DNA of 64,000 bases. Origin: Phycisphaeraceae bacterium (GTDB lineage: Bacteria; Planctomycetota; Phycisphaerae; Phycisphaerales; UBA1924). A program made the translations under genes and the position numbers. Each line of letters opens with the position of its first letter. Position 1 is the stretch's first letter. The stretch is from NCBI GenBank assembly GCA_021299385.1, contig JAJTGZ010000009.1:1-64000 (forward strand), given 5' to 3'. Of this stretch, positions 33,649-42,829 are shown in pieces. A model generated the notes under the pieces. The model saw nothing but the letters and a program-made list of their open reading frames with translations, was not told where the DNA came from and did no database searches.

Positions 33649-36252
33649 TCAAGGGGGTGTCTGCTCTTGGGGTGTTGTTGTGGGTGTTGTTGTGGGTGAT
33701 GTTGTGGGTGATGGTTCTGGGGTCTGATCTGGTTTGGGTTGTGTGGGTGCGAGTTCGCCGCGGAGTTGGTTGAGGCGGTCGCGTGGGGCCTGGTTGACGT
33801 TGGTGAGTTCTTTGCCGTTGAGGACGACGACGGGTGTGATGAAGGCGATGAGTTCGGTGTTGGTTGTTGAGCGTTCGGTGCTGGTGAAGAGTGGGCCGAT
33901 GAGTGGGATGTCGCCGAGGAGGGGGATTTTCCGTTTGATGTCGGAGTCTTCGGCACGCATGATGCCGGAGATGACGACGGTCTGCCCGTCGCCGACGATG
34001 AGCTGGGTGGTGGTCTCTCGTCGGTCGATGATGAAGCCGCCGAAGAGGGTTTGCTGGGGCTGTATGCTTGCGAGTTCGAGGTTGACCTTGAGGTCGACGT
34101 CTCGTTCGGGTGTGATGCGTGGTCGGACGCGGAGGTTGATGCCGACGGCGCGGTAATCGAAGCTCTGGACGAGGTTGCCGCTGGTGCTCTGTTCGGAGTC
34201 TGTGATGAAGGGGATGTCTTGGCCGTCGAAGAAGGTGGCCTCTTGGTTGTCGCCGGTGAAGATGCGTGGCTCGGAGAGGATTTTGACTTTTTGTTTTTCG
34301 CTCAGTGCCTGGAGGAGTGCGTTGAGGTTGATGCCGACGTTGAGGACGCTGGTGTCAAAGAGGCCGGGGAAGATATTGTTCTTGCTGGCGTCGAGGTCGT
34401 TGGAGACGCCGATGGCGTTGTCGATCCTGCTGGGGTTGATGGCGGCGCTGGAGAAGCGGATGCCCAGCGAGAGGGCGTCGTCGGTCGAGATCTCGGCGAT
34501 GATGGCGGAGATGAGCACCTGCCGGCCTGGTTTGTCCAGGCGTGCGATGAGCTCGGCGATGGAGGCGCGGTACTCCAGTGGGGCCAGGACCAGGACGCTG
34601 TTGCTCTTGGCGATGGGGACGATGCGGGCCTTGGCGACGAGGTTGGATGCCCCGAAGTTGTCGGTGGCTGGTCGGGAGCGTTGCCACCAGAAGCTGAGCA
34701 CGTCGGTGGGGGTGTCGCGTGCGAAGGTGTTGGTGTCAAACTGAGCGCCTGTGCTGGCGGCGAAGGGTGAGGCTTGGGAGGTGTTGCTGGAGAGGTCGGT
34801 GCTGACGCGGCGGATTTGTGCGAAGGTGCCGTCCTGGGCGAGGAGGGCGTTGAGTTGCTCGGCGAGGTCCTCGGCCTGGACGTGCTTGAGTTCGATGACG
34901 TCGGGCAGGCCGGAGGTCATGGGGCGGTCCAGCGAGGCGATGATGCGCTCGATGACCTGGATGTTGTCTGAGGAGGTGCCGACGACGATGAGTCGCCCGG
35001 CCTCTGGCACGGCCTGGAAGGTGAACTGGCCTGCGAGCCGTCCGGCGGTCTGGCGCGCGCCGCCCCCTGTGGTGCCGGTGCCGAAGAGGCCTTCGAGGAC
35101 GATGCGGATTTTGATTGGATCGGTGTATTTGAGGTCAAAGACGCGGGGAGTGACGACCTCTGCGGGGAGGGGTTTATCCCATTCATTTTCGACGTTGTCG
35201 CGGATGGATTTGAGGATGGCCGACTCAGCCAGGACGGTAACGGCGTTCTGCTGGAGGTTGGCGGTAACGCGGAGGATGGAGGAGACGGGCGTGGCTTGTG
35301 CGCGCGCGCCGGAGCCCCCTTCGTTGGGGTTGAGGCCGCCAGCACCGCCGCCGGCACCACCGCCGGCGGCGGGGCGGTTGCCTTGCTGCTGGGGTCGTCC
35401 TTGGCCACCACCCTGGCCACCGCCGGCCTGGTTGCTGCCAGCGTTTGTGCGTGTGGAGCGTGTGGAGGCATCGCCGTAGAGCTCGCGGATGAACCCGGCG
35501 ACGCTCTCGGCGTCGGCAAAGCGGAGTTGGAAGGTTTCGCTGCGTGGGAGGTCTGGCGGTGGCCTGTCCAGGGCGATGATGGTGCGCTCGATGCGTTGGA
35601 GGATGGCGACGGGGGCGGTAACGATGACCTGGGAACTGTCGGCGTCGGCGATGATTTTGTTGGCGTTGTCGGGGAGGCTGGTTTTGACGATCTCGGCGAC
35701 GTTGGGCGCGCTGGCGTGCTTGAGGCTGAAGACTTTTTGCACGATCGCGCCCAGGTCGGTGCGGTCGAGGGTGCTGTTGCCCGGGCCGACGACGGGGACG
35801 GGCTGGCGGTCGATGTCGGCCTGGTCGCGCAGGAGGATGAAGTCGGGGTTTTCGATAACGGCGACGCCGGCCTGCTGGAGGGCGAAGAAGAGCATGTCGA
35901 GGGCGGCCTTGCGGGGGATGGGCTTGTCGTTGATGACGGAGATTCGCCGGGCGAGGATTTCTTGCTGGGGGATGATGACCTTGCCGGTGCTCTCGGCGAT
36001 GAAGGGGATAACCTGCTCGACGGTCGCTTTAGGAAAGGCGAGGACGGTCTCTTGGTTGTCGATGATGCGACGGCCGAGGGCGTCGGTTATTTCGGGTGGG
36101 CGGGGTGCGGGTGCTGGGGCGGCGGGGGCTGGCTCAGGTGCGGGTGGCGCTGGGGGGACTTGCTGGGCGATGACGGAGCAGGCGAGGCCCGCGGAGAGGA
36201 CCAGGGCGATGACGGCTCGGGTCGGTTGCAGTGTTGAAGGTGCTTTGTTCAC
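33649..36252 (-). CDS. gspD: Type II secretion outer-membrane secretin
   Basis: The 867-residue protein forms the ring channel of the outer membrane. A signal peptide (about 1-29, ending VIAQ) and an Ala/Pro linker precede the periplasmic N-domains (VEQVIPFIAEST, then repeated NANKIIADADSSQVIVTAP-type and DLAEQLNALLAQDG-type segments). The C-terminal secretin domain carries RPRITPERDVDLKVNLE and the signature IPLLGDIPLIGPLFTSTER. A Gly/Gln/Asn-rich insert lies near residues 270-315. The GTG start at 36252 has GGAG upstream; the frame upstream of it is not protein-like. It is the last gene of the secretion run, 40 bases after the C-like gene. Confidence 0.93.
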   Translation of the reverse strand: MNKAPSTLQPTRAVIALVLSAGLACSVIAQQVPPAPPAPEPAPAAPAPAPRPPEITDALGRRIIDNQETVLAFPKATVEQVIPFIAESTGKVIIPQQEILARRISVINDKPIPRKAALDMLFFALQQAGVAVIENPDFILLRDQADIDRQPVPVVGPGNSTLDRTDLGAIVQKVFSLKHASAPNVAEIVKTSLPDNANKIIADADSSQVIVTAPVAILQRIERTIIALDRPPPDLPRSETFQLRFADAESVAGFIRELYGDASTRSTRTNAGSNQAGGGQGGGQGRPQQQGNRPAAGGGAGGGAGGLNPNEGGSGARAQATPVSSILRVTANLQQNAVTVLAESAILKSIRDNVENEWDKPLPAEVVTPRVFDLKYTDPIKIRIVLEGLFGTGTTGGGARQTAGRLAGQFTFQAVPEAGRLIVVGTSSDNIQVIERIIASLDRPMTSGLPDVIELKHVQAEDLAEQLNALLAQDGTFAQIRRVSTDLSSNTSQASPFAASTGAQFDTNTFARDTPTDVLSFWWQRSRPATDNFGASNLVAKARIVPIAKSNSVLVLAPLEYRASIAELIARLDKPGRQVLISAIIAEISTDDALSLGIRFSSAAINPSRIDNAIGVSNDLDASKNNIFPGLFDTSVLNVGINLNALLQALSEKQKVKILSEPRIFTGDNQEATFFDGQDIPFITDSEQSTSGNLVQSFDYRAVGINLRVRPRITPERDVDLKVNLELASIQPQQTLFGGFIIDRRETTTQLIVGDGQTVVISGIMRAEDSDIKRKIPLLGDIPLIGPLFTSTERSTTNTELIAFITPVVVLNGKELTNVNQAPRDRLNQLRGELAPTQPKPDQTPEPSPTTSPTTTPTTTPQEQTPP

Positions 36253-36292
36253 GTTGACTCCACAGGAGGGGTCGCGCGGGCGACAGATGGGT

Positions 36293-36904
36293 CTATTGAG
36301 CCGGGGGTGGTGTGGTTGGTTCGTGCGTGGTTGGTGCGGGGTTGAGTTTGAAGAGTGTGTCGCGTGGGGCAGGGGTTTGGTTGAAGTTGACTGGCCTGCG
36401 TTCGAGGAGGGGGACGTCGTACTCGCCTCCCGACCAGCGGAGGCGGACGCTCCAGGGAGCGTCAAGGGAGACGACCTCGACGGCACCTTTGGTCTGCCCG
36501 ACGGCGATGCGTGCGCCATCGGCGAAGAAGACCTGCCCGCCCGCGACGCCGACGAGTGCGGGGCCGGCGTACTTGGCAGGCACTTTGGGCTTGGGTGGCT
36601 CGACGGGGCGAGGGGGGGCAAAGGGGGAGCGGAGTTCGAGTGTGCGCCCCGCGCTGGCGAGTTGCTCGGTGAAGGCGGAGCGTTTGGCGGCGATGTCCTT
36701 GTCGCTCAGCGGCTCGACGGGCGTGGCCCGGGGCTGGCGCATGGGGGCTGTTGCCGACCAGGACATGGAGATCAGGGAGATGAGCGTAAAGAGGATGACA
36801 ACCACGGCGAGGAGGCCAAGGAGCGTGCGGGTTGTTGTGCGTGCGCCGGTGCTGGGGATCGGCGCGGGGGTTGGGTTTGGGGTGGAGGTTGGGCCAGAGG
36901 TCAT
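36293..36904 (-). CDS. GspC/PilP-like type II secretion inner-membrane protein
   Basis: The 203-residue protein has a Pro/Thr-rich cytoplasmic N-terminus, one transmembrane helix (TLLGLLAVVVILFTLISLIS, about 29-48) and a periplasmic part. The segment YAGPALVGVAGGQVFFADGARIAVGQTKGAVEVVSLDAPWSVRLRW has the short beta layout of the GspC homology region or PilP, which docks the secretin onto the inner-membrane platform. Its start overlaps the gspM stop by ATGA and gspD follows. The position just before gspD supports the C role; similarity alone is weak. Confidence 0.6.
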   Translation of the reverse strand: MTSGPTSTPNPTPAPIPSTGARTTTRTLLGLLAVVVILFTLISLISMSWSATAPMRQPRATPVEPLSDKDIAAKRSAFTEQLASAGRTLELRSPFAPPRPVEPPKPKVPAKYAGPALVGVAGGQVFFADGARIAVGQTKGAVEVVSLDAPWSVRLRWSGGEYDVPLLERRPVNFNQTPAPRDTLFKLNPAPTTHEPTTPPPAQ

Positions 36905-37500
36905 TTGCTGGCCTCCCTTGAGAGGACCCATGTAACGGGCAGGAGCGTAACGCTGAGCAGGCCGGGGTCGTCCTTGCCCGTGGCGGGGGTGGAGATTTTT
37001 TGCACGCGGAGTTGGGAGATGGCGTGGACCTCCGGTGCGTTTTCGAGGTCTTTGAGGACGGCGACGAGTTGGGGTGTGTCGCAGTCGATGACGAACTCGA
37101 TGCCGACTTGTTCGAGGCGCTGGCCGTTCCATTCGGGGTTGCCGGGGATGGGTGCGTTGGGTCGTTCGGTGCGGCGTTTGATGGTGACGTCGTGGTCGCG
37201 TGCGAGGCGGTCGACGCGGCGGTTGAGTGTGCCGAGGGGATCGCCGCCGGGGGTGGGCGGGTTGGGCAGGCCTGTGGCCAGGAGGCCGCGTTCGATGAGG
37301 TTGCCGGCCTGGGAGCGTTCTTGCGCTAGTTTGGCCTGTGCGTCGAGGATGGACTGGAGGCGGTCGGCCCTGGTGCTCACGCCGGCGGCGTGGGCGAGGA
37401 GTGGCTCGACGAGGGCGAAGTAGCCGACGAGGACGGCAACGAACCAGATGAGCCACTGCCCGGCACGGGGAAGGGCCTTGTAGCGTTCGCGGAGGTTCAT
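36901..37500 (-). CDS. gspM: GspM/PilO-like type II secretion protein
   Basis: The 199-residue bitopic protein starts MNLRERYKALPRAGQ. A transmembrane helix (about 15-32) is followed by a coiled coil (STRADRLQSILDAQAKLAQE) and a ferredoxin-like domain ending in VTLLPVTWVLSREASK. GspM/PilO members have this layout and pair with GspL/PilN. It overlaps the upstream gspL stop and the downstream C-like start, each by the ATGA pattern. Confidence 0.72.
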   Translation of the reverse strand: MNLRERYKALPRAGQWLIWFVAVLVGYFALVEPLLAHAAGVSTRADRLQSILDAQAKLAQERSQAGNLIERGLLATGLPNPPTPGGDPLGTLNRRVDRLARDHDVTIKRRTERPNAPIPGNPEWNGQRLEQVGIEFVIDCDTPQLVAVLKDLENAPEVHAISQLRVQKISTPATGKDDPGLLSVTLLPVTWVLSREASK

Positions 37501-39257
37501 TGGGCGCCTCCGGTTGCTGGTTCGTTCTGGGATTTGAGTTCGTCGATGCGGCGTTGGAGTTGCTCGACCTCGGCGGTGAGGCGCTGGCGGGTGGGTTCGT
37601 CGATGGTCTGATTTTGGGACCAGCCGCGCCGGCGTGCCCATTGGATGCGGGCTTGGGAGAGGGTCAACTTCGAGAGTTCTGATTCTGACAGTGGTGCGGG
37701 CGCCTCGGCGCGGCTGGGCGATGGGGCTGTGGGGGTGGCCGGCGTCTCGGCGGCGCGCGGGCGGCGTGCCGACGGGCGCTCGCTTGATGGGGCGGGCGCG
37801 AGTGCCGGCGGCGCGGGTGTTTCTGGCGTTGCTTGTGCGCCGGGCTGTTCTGTTGTGGGCGTGCTCTTGCCGGCGCGCTGGACGCTGGCCAGCGCGTCGG
37901 CGACCTTGGCGGTGATGGTGAAGCGCACGGCCTGCGCGCCCTCGGCGACGGGGGCTTGCTGGGGCATGGCGACGTCGGCGAGGGCGCGGTCGGCAACGAG
38001 GGTGGCACGCCACTGGTTGACGACCTCGGCACTCGGCGCTGTGCCCGTGATGCTCATCGGGCGGCCCTGGTCGAGCGTCAGCGTCTCGATGAGCACGCCC
38101 TCGGGCATGCCGGCGGTGATGTGCGAGGCCAGGTGGAGCACGGGCCAGCGGCGTTCGCGCAAGAGCGTGAGCATCTGCTGCTGGTCAACGGCCTTGCCGA
38201 AGGCCGTGGTGTCGGGTGCGGCCTGCCCGGCGCGGCGTTCGAGAGCCCAGAGGCGGAGGTGCTGGGCAGCGACATACGCGCCGAGCAGAAGGATGCAGCA
38301 GGCGGCAACGGCGACGCCGAGCCGGCGCGGCGTGCCGAGGCGGTCGGCCTGCCCGAGTGCGGGGGTTCGGCGTGCGATGGGGGCGTCGTAGAGCATCGCG
38401 AGCAGGGGGCGTTCGTCGGGCTGGGCTTGCAGGGCGAAGACCGCTGCGCCGAGGGGGATGGCAAAGTCGGCGAGTTTGCCGGGCGGGAGGCCGGGGACGT
38501 CGGCGGGGTCGTCGCTGAGCGAGAGAGTGCCCAGGGTTTGCAGCTTCAGGGGCATCTCAAGGAGTTCGGCGGTCTCGCCGGCGGCGGAAGTGATGGCGTG
38601 GGACCATGCTTGGGCGTCGGCGGGTGCGTCGCGGACGACGCGCACGGCGACTGGGCCTTCGTTGCTGGATCGGCATGCCGCGATCGTGAATAGGCCGGTG
38701 GTGGCGTCGGCATCGATGAGCAGGCCACCTTGCGGCAGCAATACGCGCAGGGCACCGAGCAGGGCGATGGGTGCAGGGAGGTAAAGGGCGTTGGTTACGG
38801 TGCCGGGGAGTTTGGTCGGGCTTTGGCCTGACCAGCCGATGGCGACGACGCTGCGTGCGGCGGCGTGGCGGAGGACGCCTGCGCTGCGGCGGTGGGCGGG
38901 GATGGTCTCGGGCAGCTGCGACTCGGCCAGGAGGGCGAGGGCGGCGGCGATCTGCTCCGCGCCGCCGGCGAGTTGCACGCCTGGGTTGATGGGGCGGATG
39001 ATCGCGGCCTGCGGGGGCAGGACGATAATCGTCTGCTCCCCGGCTAGGCGTGTGGCCAGTTGAGAAACCTCGCCGGCGGGCATGGTGGCGGCGTCGAGGA
39101 CGCGCACGCCCAGGGGGGTGGCCTGCACGCAGATGCCGTGGGCGAGTTGGCCACGGAGATAGATCGCGGCGACGCGTGTGGCCTTGCGCGCGGGGGTGCC
39201 CGGCGTGGCGGGGCCGTTGGGCTGGGTGGGGGCGGGTTGTGCGGGGAGCCGGCTCAT
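37497..39257 (-). CDS. gspL: GspL-like (PilM/PilN-type) type II secretion protein
   Basis: The 586-residue protein has an actin-like cytoplasmic part (VAAIYLRGQLAHGICVQATP near residue 30, GGLLIDADATTGLFTIAACR near 180), one membrane helix (LGVAVAACCILLLGAYVAA, about 305-325) and a periplasmic PilN-like part. Beyond about residue 460 is a Pro/Ala/Ser-rich low-complexity stretch, then a closing coiled coil (RLTAEVEQLQRRIDELKSQ). GspL links the ATPase GspE to the inner-membrane platform. The long low-complexity C-terminal extension is unusual. Stop and start overlap with the neighbours by ATGA. Confidence 0.75.
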   Translation of the reverse strand: MSRLPAQPAPTQPNGPATPGTPARKATRVAAIYLRGQLAHGICVQATPLGVRVLDAATMPAGEVSQLATRLAGEQTIIVLPPQAAIIRPINPGVQLAGGAEQIAAALALLAESQLPETIPAHRRSAGVLRHAAARSVVAIGWSGQSPTKLPGTVTNALYLPAPIALLGALRVLLPQGGLLIDADATTGLFTIAACRSSNEGPVAVRVVRDAPADAQAWSHAITSAAGETAELLEMPLKLQTLGTLSLSDDPADVPGLPPGKLADFAIPLGAAVFALQAQPDERPLLAMLYDAPIARRTPALGQADRLGTPRRLGVAVAACCILLLGAYVAAQHLRLWALERRAGQAAPDTTAFGKAVDQQQMLTLLRERRWPVLHLASHITAGMPEGVLIETLTLDQGRPMSITGTAPSAEVVNQWRATLVADRALADVAMPQQAPVAEGAQAVRFTITAKVADALASVQRAGKSTPTTEQPGAQATPETPAPPALAPAPSSERPSARRPRAAETPATPTAPSPSRAEAPAPLSESELSKLTLSQARIQWARRRGWSQNQTIDEPTRQRLTAEVEQLQRRIDELKSQNEPATGGAQ

Positions 39258-40639
39258 CGGATGACGATACTCCGTATGACAACCGGGTCGGTGGAGCGGT
39301 CGAGTTCGACGGTCATCTCAACTTCCAGGCCCGAGATTTCGTCCTTGCCCCGGCTGGTGAGGGTGAAAACGTTAGACCGCACGTCGAAGACGCGCCAGAG
39401 GGAGGCGACGGTGGTGGCGTTGAAGCCGGGGACGTCCAGGAGGTCGAGCAGGGAGGTGATGTCGCCGGACATTTGGTCGCGGTAGAGCAGGAGGGCGTCG
39501 CGGGCGGTGGGTGTGAGGGCGGCGATGTACTCGAAGGTCTGTGCGTCGGCGGTGTTGATGTTCAGTTTGCCTGGGGTGAGTTGGGTGGGGTCGCCGAGCT
39601 GGGTTTGATCGACGAGGGCTTTGAGTTGGTCGCGTGTGAGGTCTGGCACGGCGACGGTGCGCTGCTGCTGGTTGCGCCCGCCCTGGTTGGGGCGTTGGGG
39701 TCTGCCGGCGGGGGGTGTGAGGGTGAGTTGCCCGTTGCGCTGGAGGGTCTGGGCCATGGTCGAGAGGTTTGTGGAGATGAAGTCTTCGAGCCTGCCGCTG
39801 GCGGCTTGGATTTGTGCGATGATGGTCTGGGCCTGCTGGTCGGTGATGCCCAAGGCCTGGACGAGTTCGGTGCTTGCCGCGGCGGTGAGGTCAATCTTCT
39901 CGGCCCCGAGGGAAGAGAGTCCACCTGAGACGGAGGAGGCGGTGATGAGGTTGCTCCACCCGGCATCGAGGGTGCCGTCGGCGTTGTCGGGTGGCCAGCT
40001 GGCGTTGCCGTCGTTTTCGTTGGGGTCGAGGATGCTGTTGAGGTTCCAGTCTTCGCCGCGGAGGAGGAGTGGATCAACGCCACGGATGAGTTCGAGCTCG
40101 CCAAGGGAGCGGACGGGCCCGTTGCGGGGTTTGTAGGGGGAGGGGAGGGAGGCGTAAGCCTCGGCCTCGGCACCGCCTGTGCGGGTGTCGTCGTCGGTAT
40201 CGATCCAGTCGAGGATGGCGTTTGCGGCTTCGTCGCTCATGCCGGGCAGGAGGATGAGGTCGTCGTAGGTCATGAGGTTGATGTTGATTTTGCTGTGCGC
40301 ATCGGTGGGGCCGGGCAGTTGGCCGGTGGGTGTGGTTGAGAAGAGGGTGAAGGTGGCTTGTTTGAGGGTTGCATCGGAGACGGTCTGGAGGTCTTTGAGG
40401 AGGCTGGTTGCGCCGAGGGGTTGTGCCTGCTCCCACTCTGATTGCAGGCGAGCGATGGTGGCCTCGACGCCGGCGCGTGCGGCCCAGTGTGCCCGGACGC
40501 GTGCGAGGGCCTCGCGCCCGGCGGAGGCCTGGTGCGAGGCGACGAGTTGCAGCCCGGCGAGGGCAAGCGCGGCGATGGCGACGGCCCAGAGGACCAGCGC
40601 GGTGGCGAAGCCACGATGGGCGCGGGGTGTGGCTCTCAT
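39254..40639 (-). CDS. gspK: Type II secretion minor pseudopilin GspK
   Basis: The 461-residue protein is the tip pseudopilin. Its N-terminus HRGFATALVLWAVAIAALAL is a prepilin-like helix, cleaved after Gly, and lacks the Glu at mature position 5, as is normal for GspK. Two helix-hairpin-helix-like stretches occur: SKININLMTYDDLILLPGMSDEAANAILDWID near 112 and the KLNINTADAQTFEYIAALT region near 350. These match the GspK alpha domain. It overlaps gspJ upstream and gspL downstream by ATGA. The length is somewhat above the usual 320-350 residues because of inserted acidic and Gln-rich loops. Confidence 0.85.
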   Translation of the reverse strand: MRATPRAHRGFATALVLWAVAIAALALAGLQLVASHQASAGREALARVRAHWAARAGVEATIARLQSEWEQAQPLGATSLLKDLQTVSDATLKQATFTLFSTTPTGQLPGPTDAHSKININLMTYDDLILLPGMSDEAANAILDWIDTDDDTRTGGAEAEAYASLPSPYKPRNGPVRSLGELELIRGVDPLLLRGEDWNLNSILDPNENDGNASWPPDNADGTLDAGWSNLITASSVSGGLSSLGAEKIDLTAAASTELVQALGITDQQAQTIIAQIQAASGRLEDFISTNLSTMAQTLQRNGQLTLTPPAGRPQRPNQGGRNQQQRTVAVPDLTRDQLKALVDQTQLGDPTQLTPGKLNINTADAQTFEYIAALTPTARDALLLYRDQMSGDITSLLDLLDVPGFNATTVASLWRVFDVRSNVFTLTSRGKDEISGLEVEMTVELDRSTDPVVIRSIVIR

Positions 40640-41625
40640 GGCCTGCCCCCCCCACCACCGCCGCCGGGGCCGGGGCCGCCGGGTGGTGGACCGCCTGGGG
40701 GACGTTCGCCGGGGCCTTGGCCAGGACCTTGACCAGGACCTTGACCTGGGCCACGGCCCGGTCCTTGGCCTGGGCCTTGGCCTGGGCCTCGACCATCACC
40801 TGGGCGTGGTGGGCCGCCGGGCTGGCCGTTGGGTTGGCCGCCGCCTGCGCCTGGGCGGGTGGTGGTGGTTGTGGTCCCTGTGCCGGTGCTTGGTGTGGTT
40901 GGGTTCTGCTGGTTTTGTTGCTGCTGGATCGGCTCCGGCGCGGCGGCGAGGCCCGTGGGCATCGGTGTGCGGTCGATGGCGACGACGGCGCGTGCCGAGC
41001 GGACGACCTGGGCGCCGACGCTGTCGAGGCGATCAGCCGAGGCGGTGATGGTGATGCGTACGGCCAGCGGGAGGCCCTGCACGTCGGAGTCCCAGTCTTG
41101 CGTCCAGGCCTGCCCGTCGAAGGCCTCGGCCTTGAGGGCGACGACGCCGGGGACGACGGGGCCGGCGACGCCGCCGGCGTCGATGTACTCGTCGGGGAAG
41201 GGGTCCTCACGGCGCCAGAGGGCGGGCGTGTTGGCCTCGGTGCGGATGCGGTATTGCACCTCGTGGACGGGGCCTTCGTTCTCCTCGCCCTGGACGCGCA
41301 CGGCACGCTCGCTGCGCGAGAGCATGAGCAGGTCGCCGCGAGTGTCAGGCCCGGCCGGGCCGGGGGTGAGGCGGAGGAGGGAGCCTTGCGCGTCGCTGTC
41401 GCGGACGAGCATCGAGAGGTCGCGTGCGATGGATTGTGCGGCGGACTTGGCCCGCTGGCTGGCCTCGGCACGAGCCTCGGCAGCCGAGCGGGTGCGCACG
41501 CTGCGCGAGATGACCAGGGCGATGCTGGCAGAGATGATCCCGACGAGGATCGTGGCGACGATGACCTCAACGACGGTGAAGGCTGCCGCGTTTCGCGCAA
41601 GTATGTGATGGGTGGGTGTTCTCAC
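40636..41625 (-). CDS. gspJ: Type II secretion minor pseudopilin GspJ-like, with Gly-Pro-Gln repeat tail
   Basis: The 329-residue protein has a prepilin N-terminus (AAFTVVEVIVATILVGIISA) and a helical stretch with ARAEASQRAKSAAQSIARDL, as in GspJ. The globular part ends near residue 230. The last 100 residues are low complexity: Gln/Asn/Thr runs, then tandem GPGQ units (about eight, including GPGR and GPGE variants) and a poly-Gly end. The tail is not typical of GspJ and may be disordered or extend from the pseudopilus. Assignment rests on operon position between I and K. Confidence 0.75.
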   Translation of the reverse strand: MRTPTHHILARNAAAFTVVEVIVATILVGIISASIALVISRSVRTRSAAEARAEASQRAKSAAQSIARDLSMLVRDSDAQGSLLRLTPGPAGPDTRGDLLMLSRSERAVRVQGEENEGPVHEVQYRIRTEANTPALWRREDPFPDEYIDAGGVAGPVVPGVVALKAEAFDGQAWTQDWDSDVQGLPLAVRITITASADRLDSVGAQVVRSARAVVAIDRTPMPTGLAAAPEPIQQQQNQQNPTTPSTGTGTTTTTTRPGAGGGQPNGQPGGPPRPGDGRGPGQGPGQGPGRGPGQGPGQGPGQGPGERPPGGPPPGGPGPGGGGGGGRP

Positions 41626-42161
41626 GGCCTTGCCCCCCCGCCGGCTGTGCCGGTTCCTGTGCTGCCCGTTGAGGATGGTGGGGTGGTTGTCGGTGTCGGT
41701 GCCGGGTTGGCGCGGTCGATAGTTGAGTCTGGTACGCGGTCGAGTTGGTTAACGGGTGTGCTGCGCGAGGCGAGGAGTGTTTGGACAGTTGCGCTCTGCG
41801 GGCGGCCGGCGCTCTGCCAGGTGATTGTTACCTGCACGCGGAAGGGGTTGATGGCGCCACCCTCGGTGATGTCGAGTTTGTAGTTGTAGTTCTCGAACGG
41901 GGCATCGCACGCTCCGCTGATCGGGAAGGACTTGGCGTAGTCGTCGGCACCCTGGGCGAGGACGAGTTGGAGTTGTTCGTCGGCGAGCATCGCGGCGGTG
42001 GCGAGTTCCTCACCCTGGCGCTGGCTGGCGACGGCCTGCCCGCTCAGCGAGAGGATGACCGAGAGCGAGACGCCCAGGATGATGACCGCCGCGAGGGCGT
42101 CGATGAGGGCGACGCCGGGACGGGTGTTTGCACGGGGGCGCGGTGTGTGCGGGTTTACCAC
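41622..42161 (-). CDS. gspI: Type II secretion minor pseudopilin GspI-like
   Basis: The 179-residue protein has a short leader and a prepilin helix (PGVALIDALAAVIILGVSLSVI). It continues with ELATAAMLADEQLQLVLAQG, close to the GspI pattern of a helix followed by a small beta sheet. The C-terminal 40 residues are Pro/Thr/Gly-rich. The start codon is GTG at 42161, so the gene overlaps the end of gspH by seven bases; the stop overlaps gspJ by ATGA. Confidence 0.72.
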   Translation of the reverse strand: MVNPHTPRPRANTRPGVALIDALAAVIILGVSLSVILSLSGQAVASQRQGEELATAAMLADEQLQLVLAQGADDYAKSFPISGACDAPFENYNYKLDITEGGAINPFRVQVTITWQSAGRPQSATVQTLLASRSTPVNQLDRVPDSTIDRANPAPTPTTTPPSSTGSTGTGTAGGGARP

Positions 42162-42751
42162 GGGTCGGCCCTCCGCCCGGTGGCGTCGAGGTCAATGGCC
42201 GAGGTTTGGGCGGGCTGCGGGGGCTGGTCGTAGGCGAGTGGTCGCAGTTGCGCCGCCAGCGTGCCGGGGAGGAGGTCGATCTGCCAAGCCTGGGCCTTGC
42301 CCGGTGCGTCTTGCAGTGTGCGGAGTACCAGCGTGATGGTGGGGCGAGCGCGGGCCTGGGGCAGTTCGATGCGCCAGTTGGCCGTGGGAACCTGCGGCTG
42401 CCCCTGGGCGAGCGCCTCGCGGACCTCGACTAGCCCGAGGCGCACGGGGCGGACCAGCGGTGCGGGGAGCCAGGCGGGCGTGCCGGCCTTCTCTTGGAGT
42501 TCGAGCAGGCGGAGCTCTCGGCGGGATTGGTCGTAGCCCAGCGCGAGCGACCGGCTGCCCGCCGCGTCGCGCTGGGCGGCGGCGGTGAGCAGCGAACGCA
42601 CGCCCTGGGCCTCGACCTCCGACTGCCGGCCGGCCATGCCAAGCAACCTTGGCACAACGATCAGCCCGAGCAGCCCGATGATGATCACCACCACGATCAC
42701 CTCAGCGATCGTGAAGGCACCGAGCACAAACTGGCCACGCACACGCATCAT
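42155..42751 (-). CDS. gspH: Type II secretion minor pseudopilin GspH-like
   Basis: The 198-residue protein begins MMRVRGQFVLGAFTIAEVIVVVIIIGLLG, a prepilin helix with Glu at the fifth mature position. The rest is a small beta-rich domain with LALGYDQSRRELRLLELQ. The start is placed at 42751 because the frame further upstream reads through the CACTCATC tandem repeat (42762-42829), giving an implausible charged peptide. It is separated from gspG by that repeat and overlaps gspI at its end. Confidence 0.75.
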   Translation of the reverse strand: MMRVRGQFVLGAFTIAEVIVVVIIIGLLGLIVVPRLLGMAGRQSEVEAQGVRSLLTAAAQRDAAGSRSLALGYDQSRRELRLLELQEKAGTPAWLPAPLVRPVRLGLVEVREALAQGQPQVPTANWRIELPQARARPTITLVLRTLQDAPGKAQAWQIDLLPGTLAAQLRPLAYDQPPQPAQTSAIDLDATGRRADPW

Positions 42752-42761
42752 GCTGTCTCTT

Positions 42762-42829
42762 GCATCACTACTCGCCACTCGCCACTCATCACTCATCACT
42801 CGTCGCTCATCACTCGCCACTGGCCACTC
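42762..42829. repeat. CACTCATC/CACTCGCC tandem repeat between gspG and gspH
   Basis: About nine imperfect 7-8 base units (CACTCATC, CACTCGCC, CGTCGCTC and similar) fill nearly the whole gspG-gspH gap. Units are shorter and more irregular than in CRISPR arrays and have no spacers. Confidence 0.8.

Noticed and set aside
36253-36621. N-terminal extension of GspD
   Set aside because: The extra 123 codons overlap the C-like gene in another frame and precede a signal peptide that must be N-terminal.
42762-42829. CRISPR array
   Set aside because: Units are 7-8 bases and contiguous, with no spacers and no cas genes nearby.
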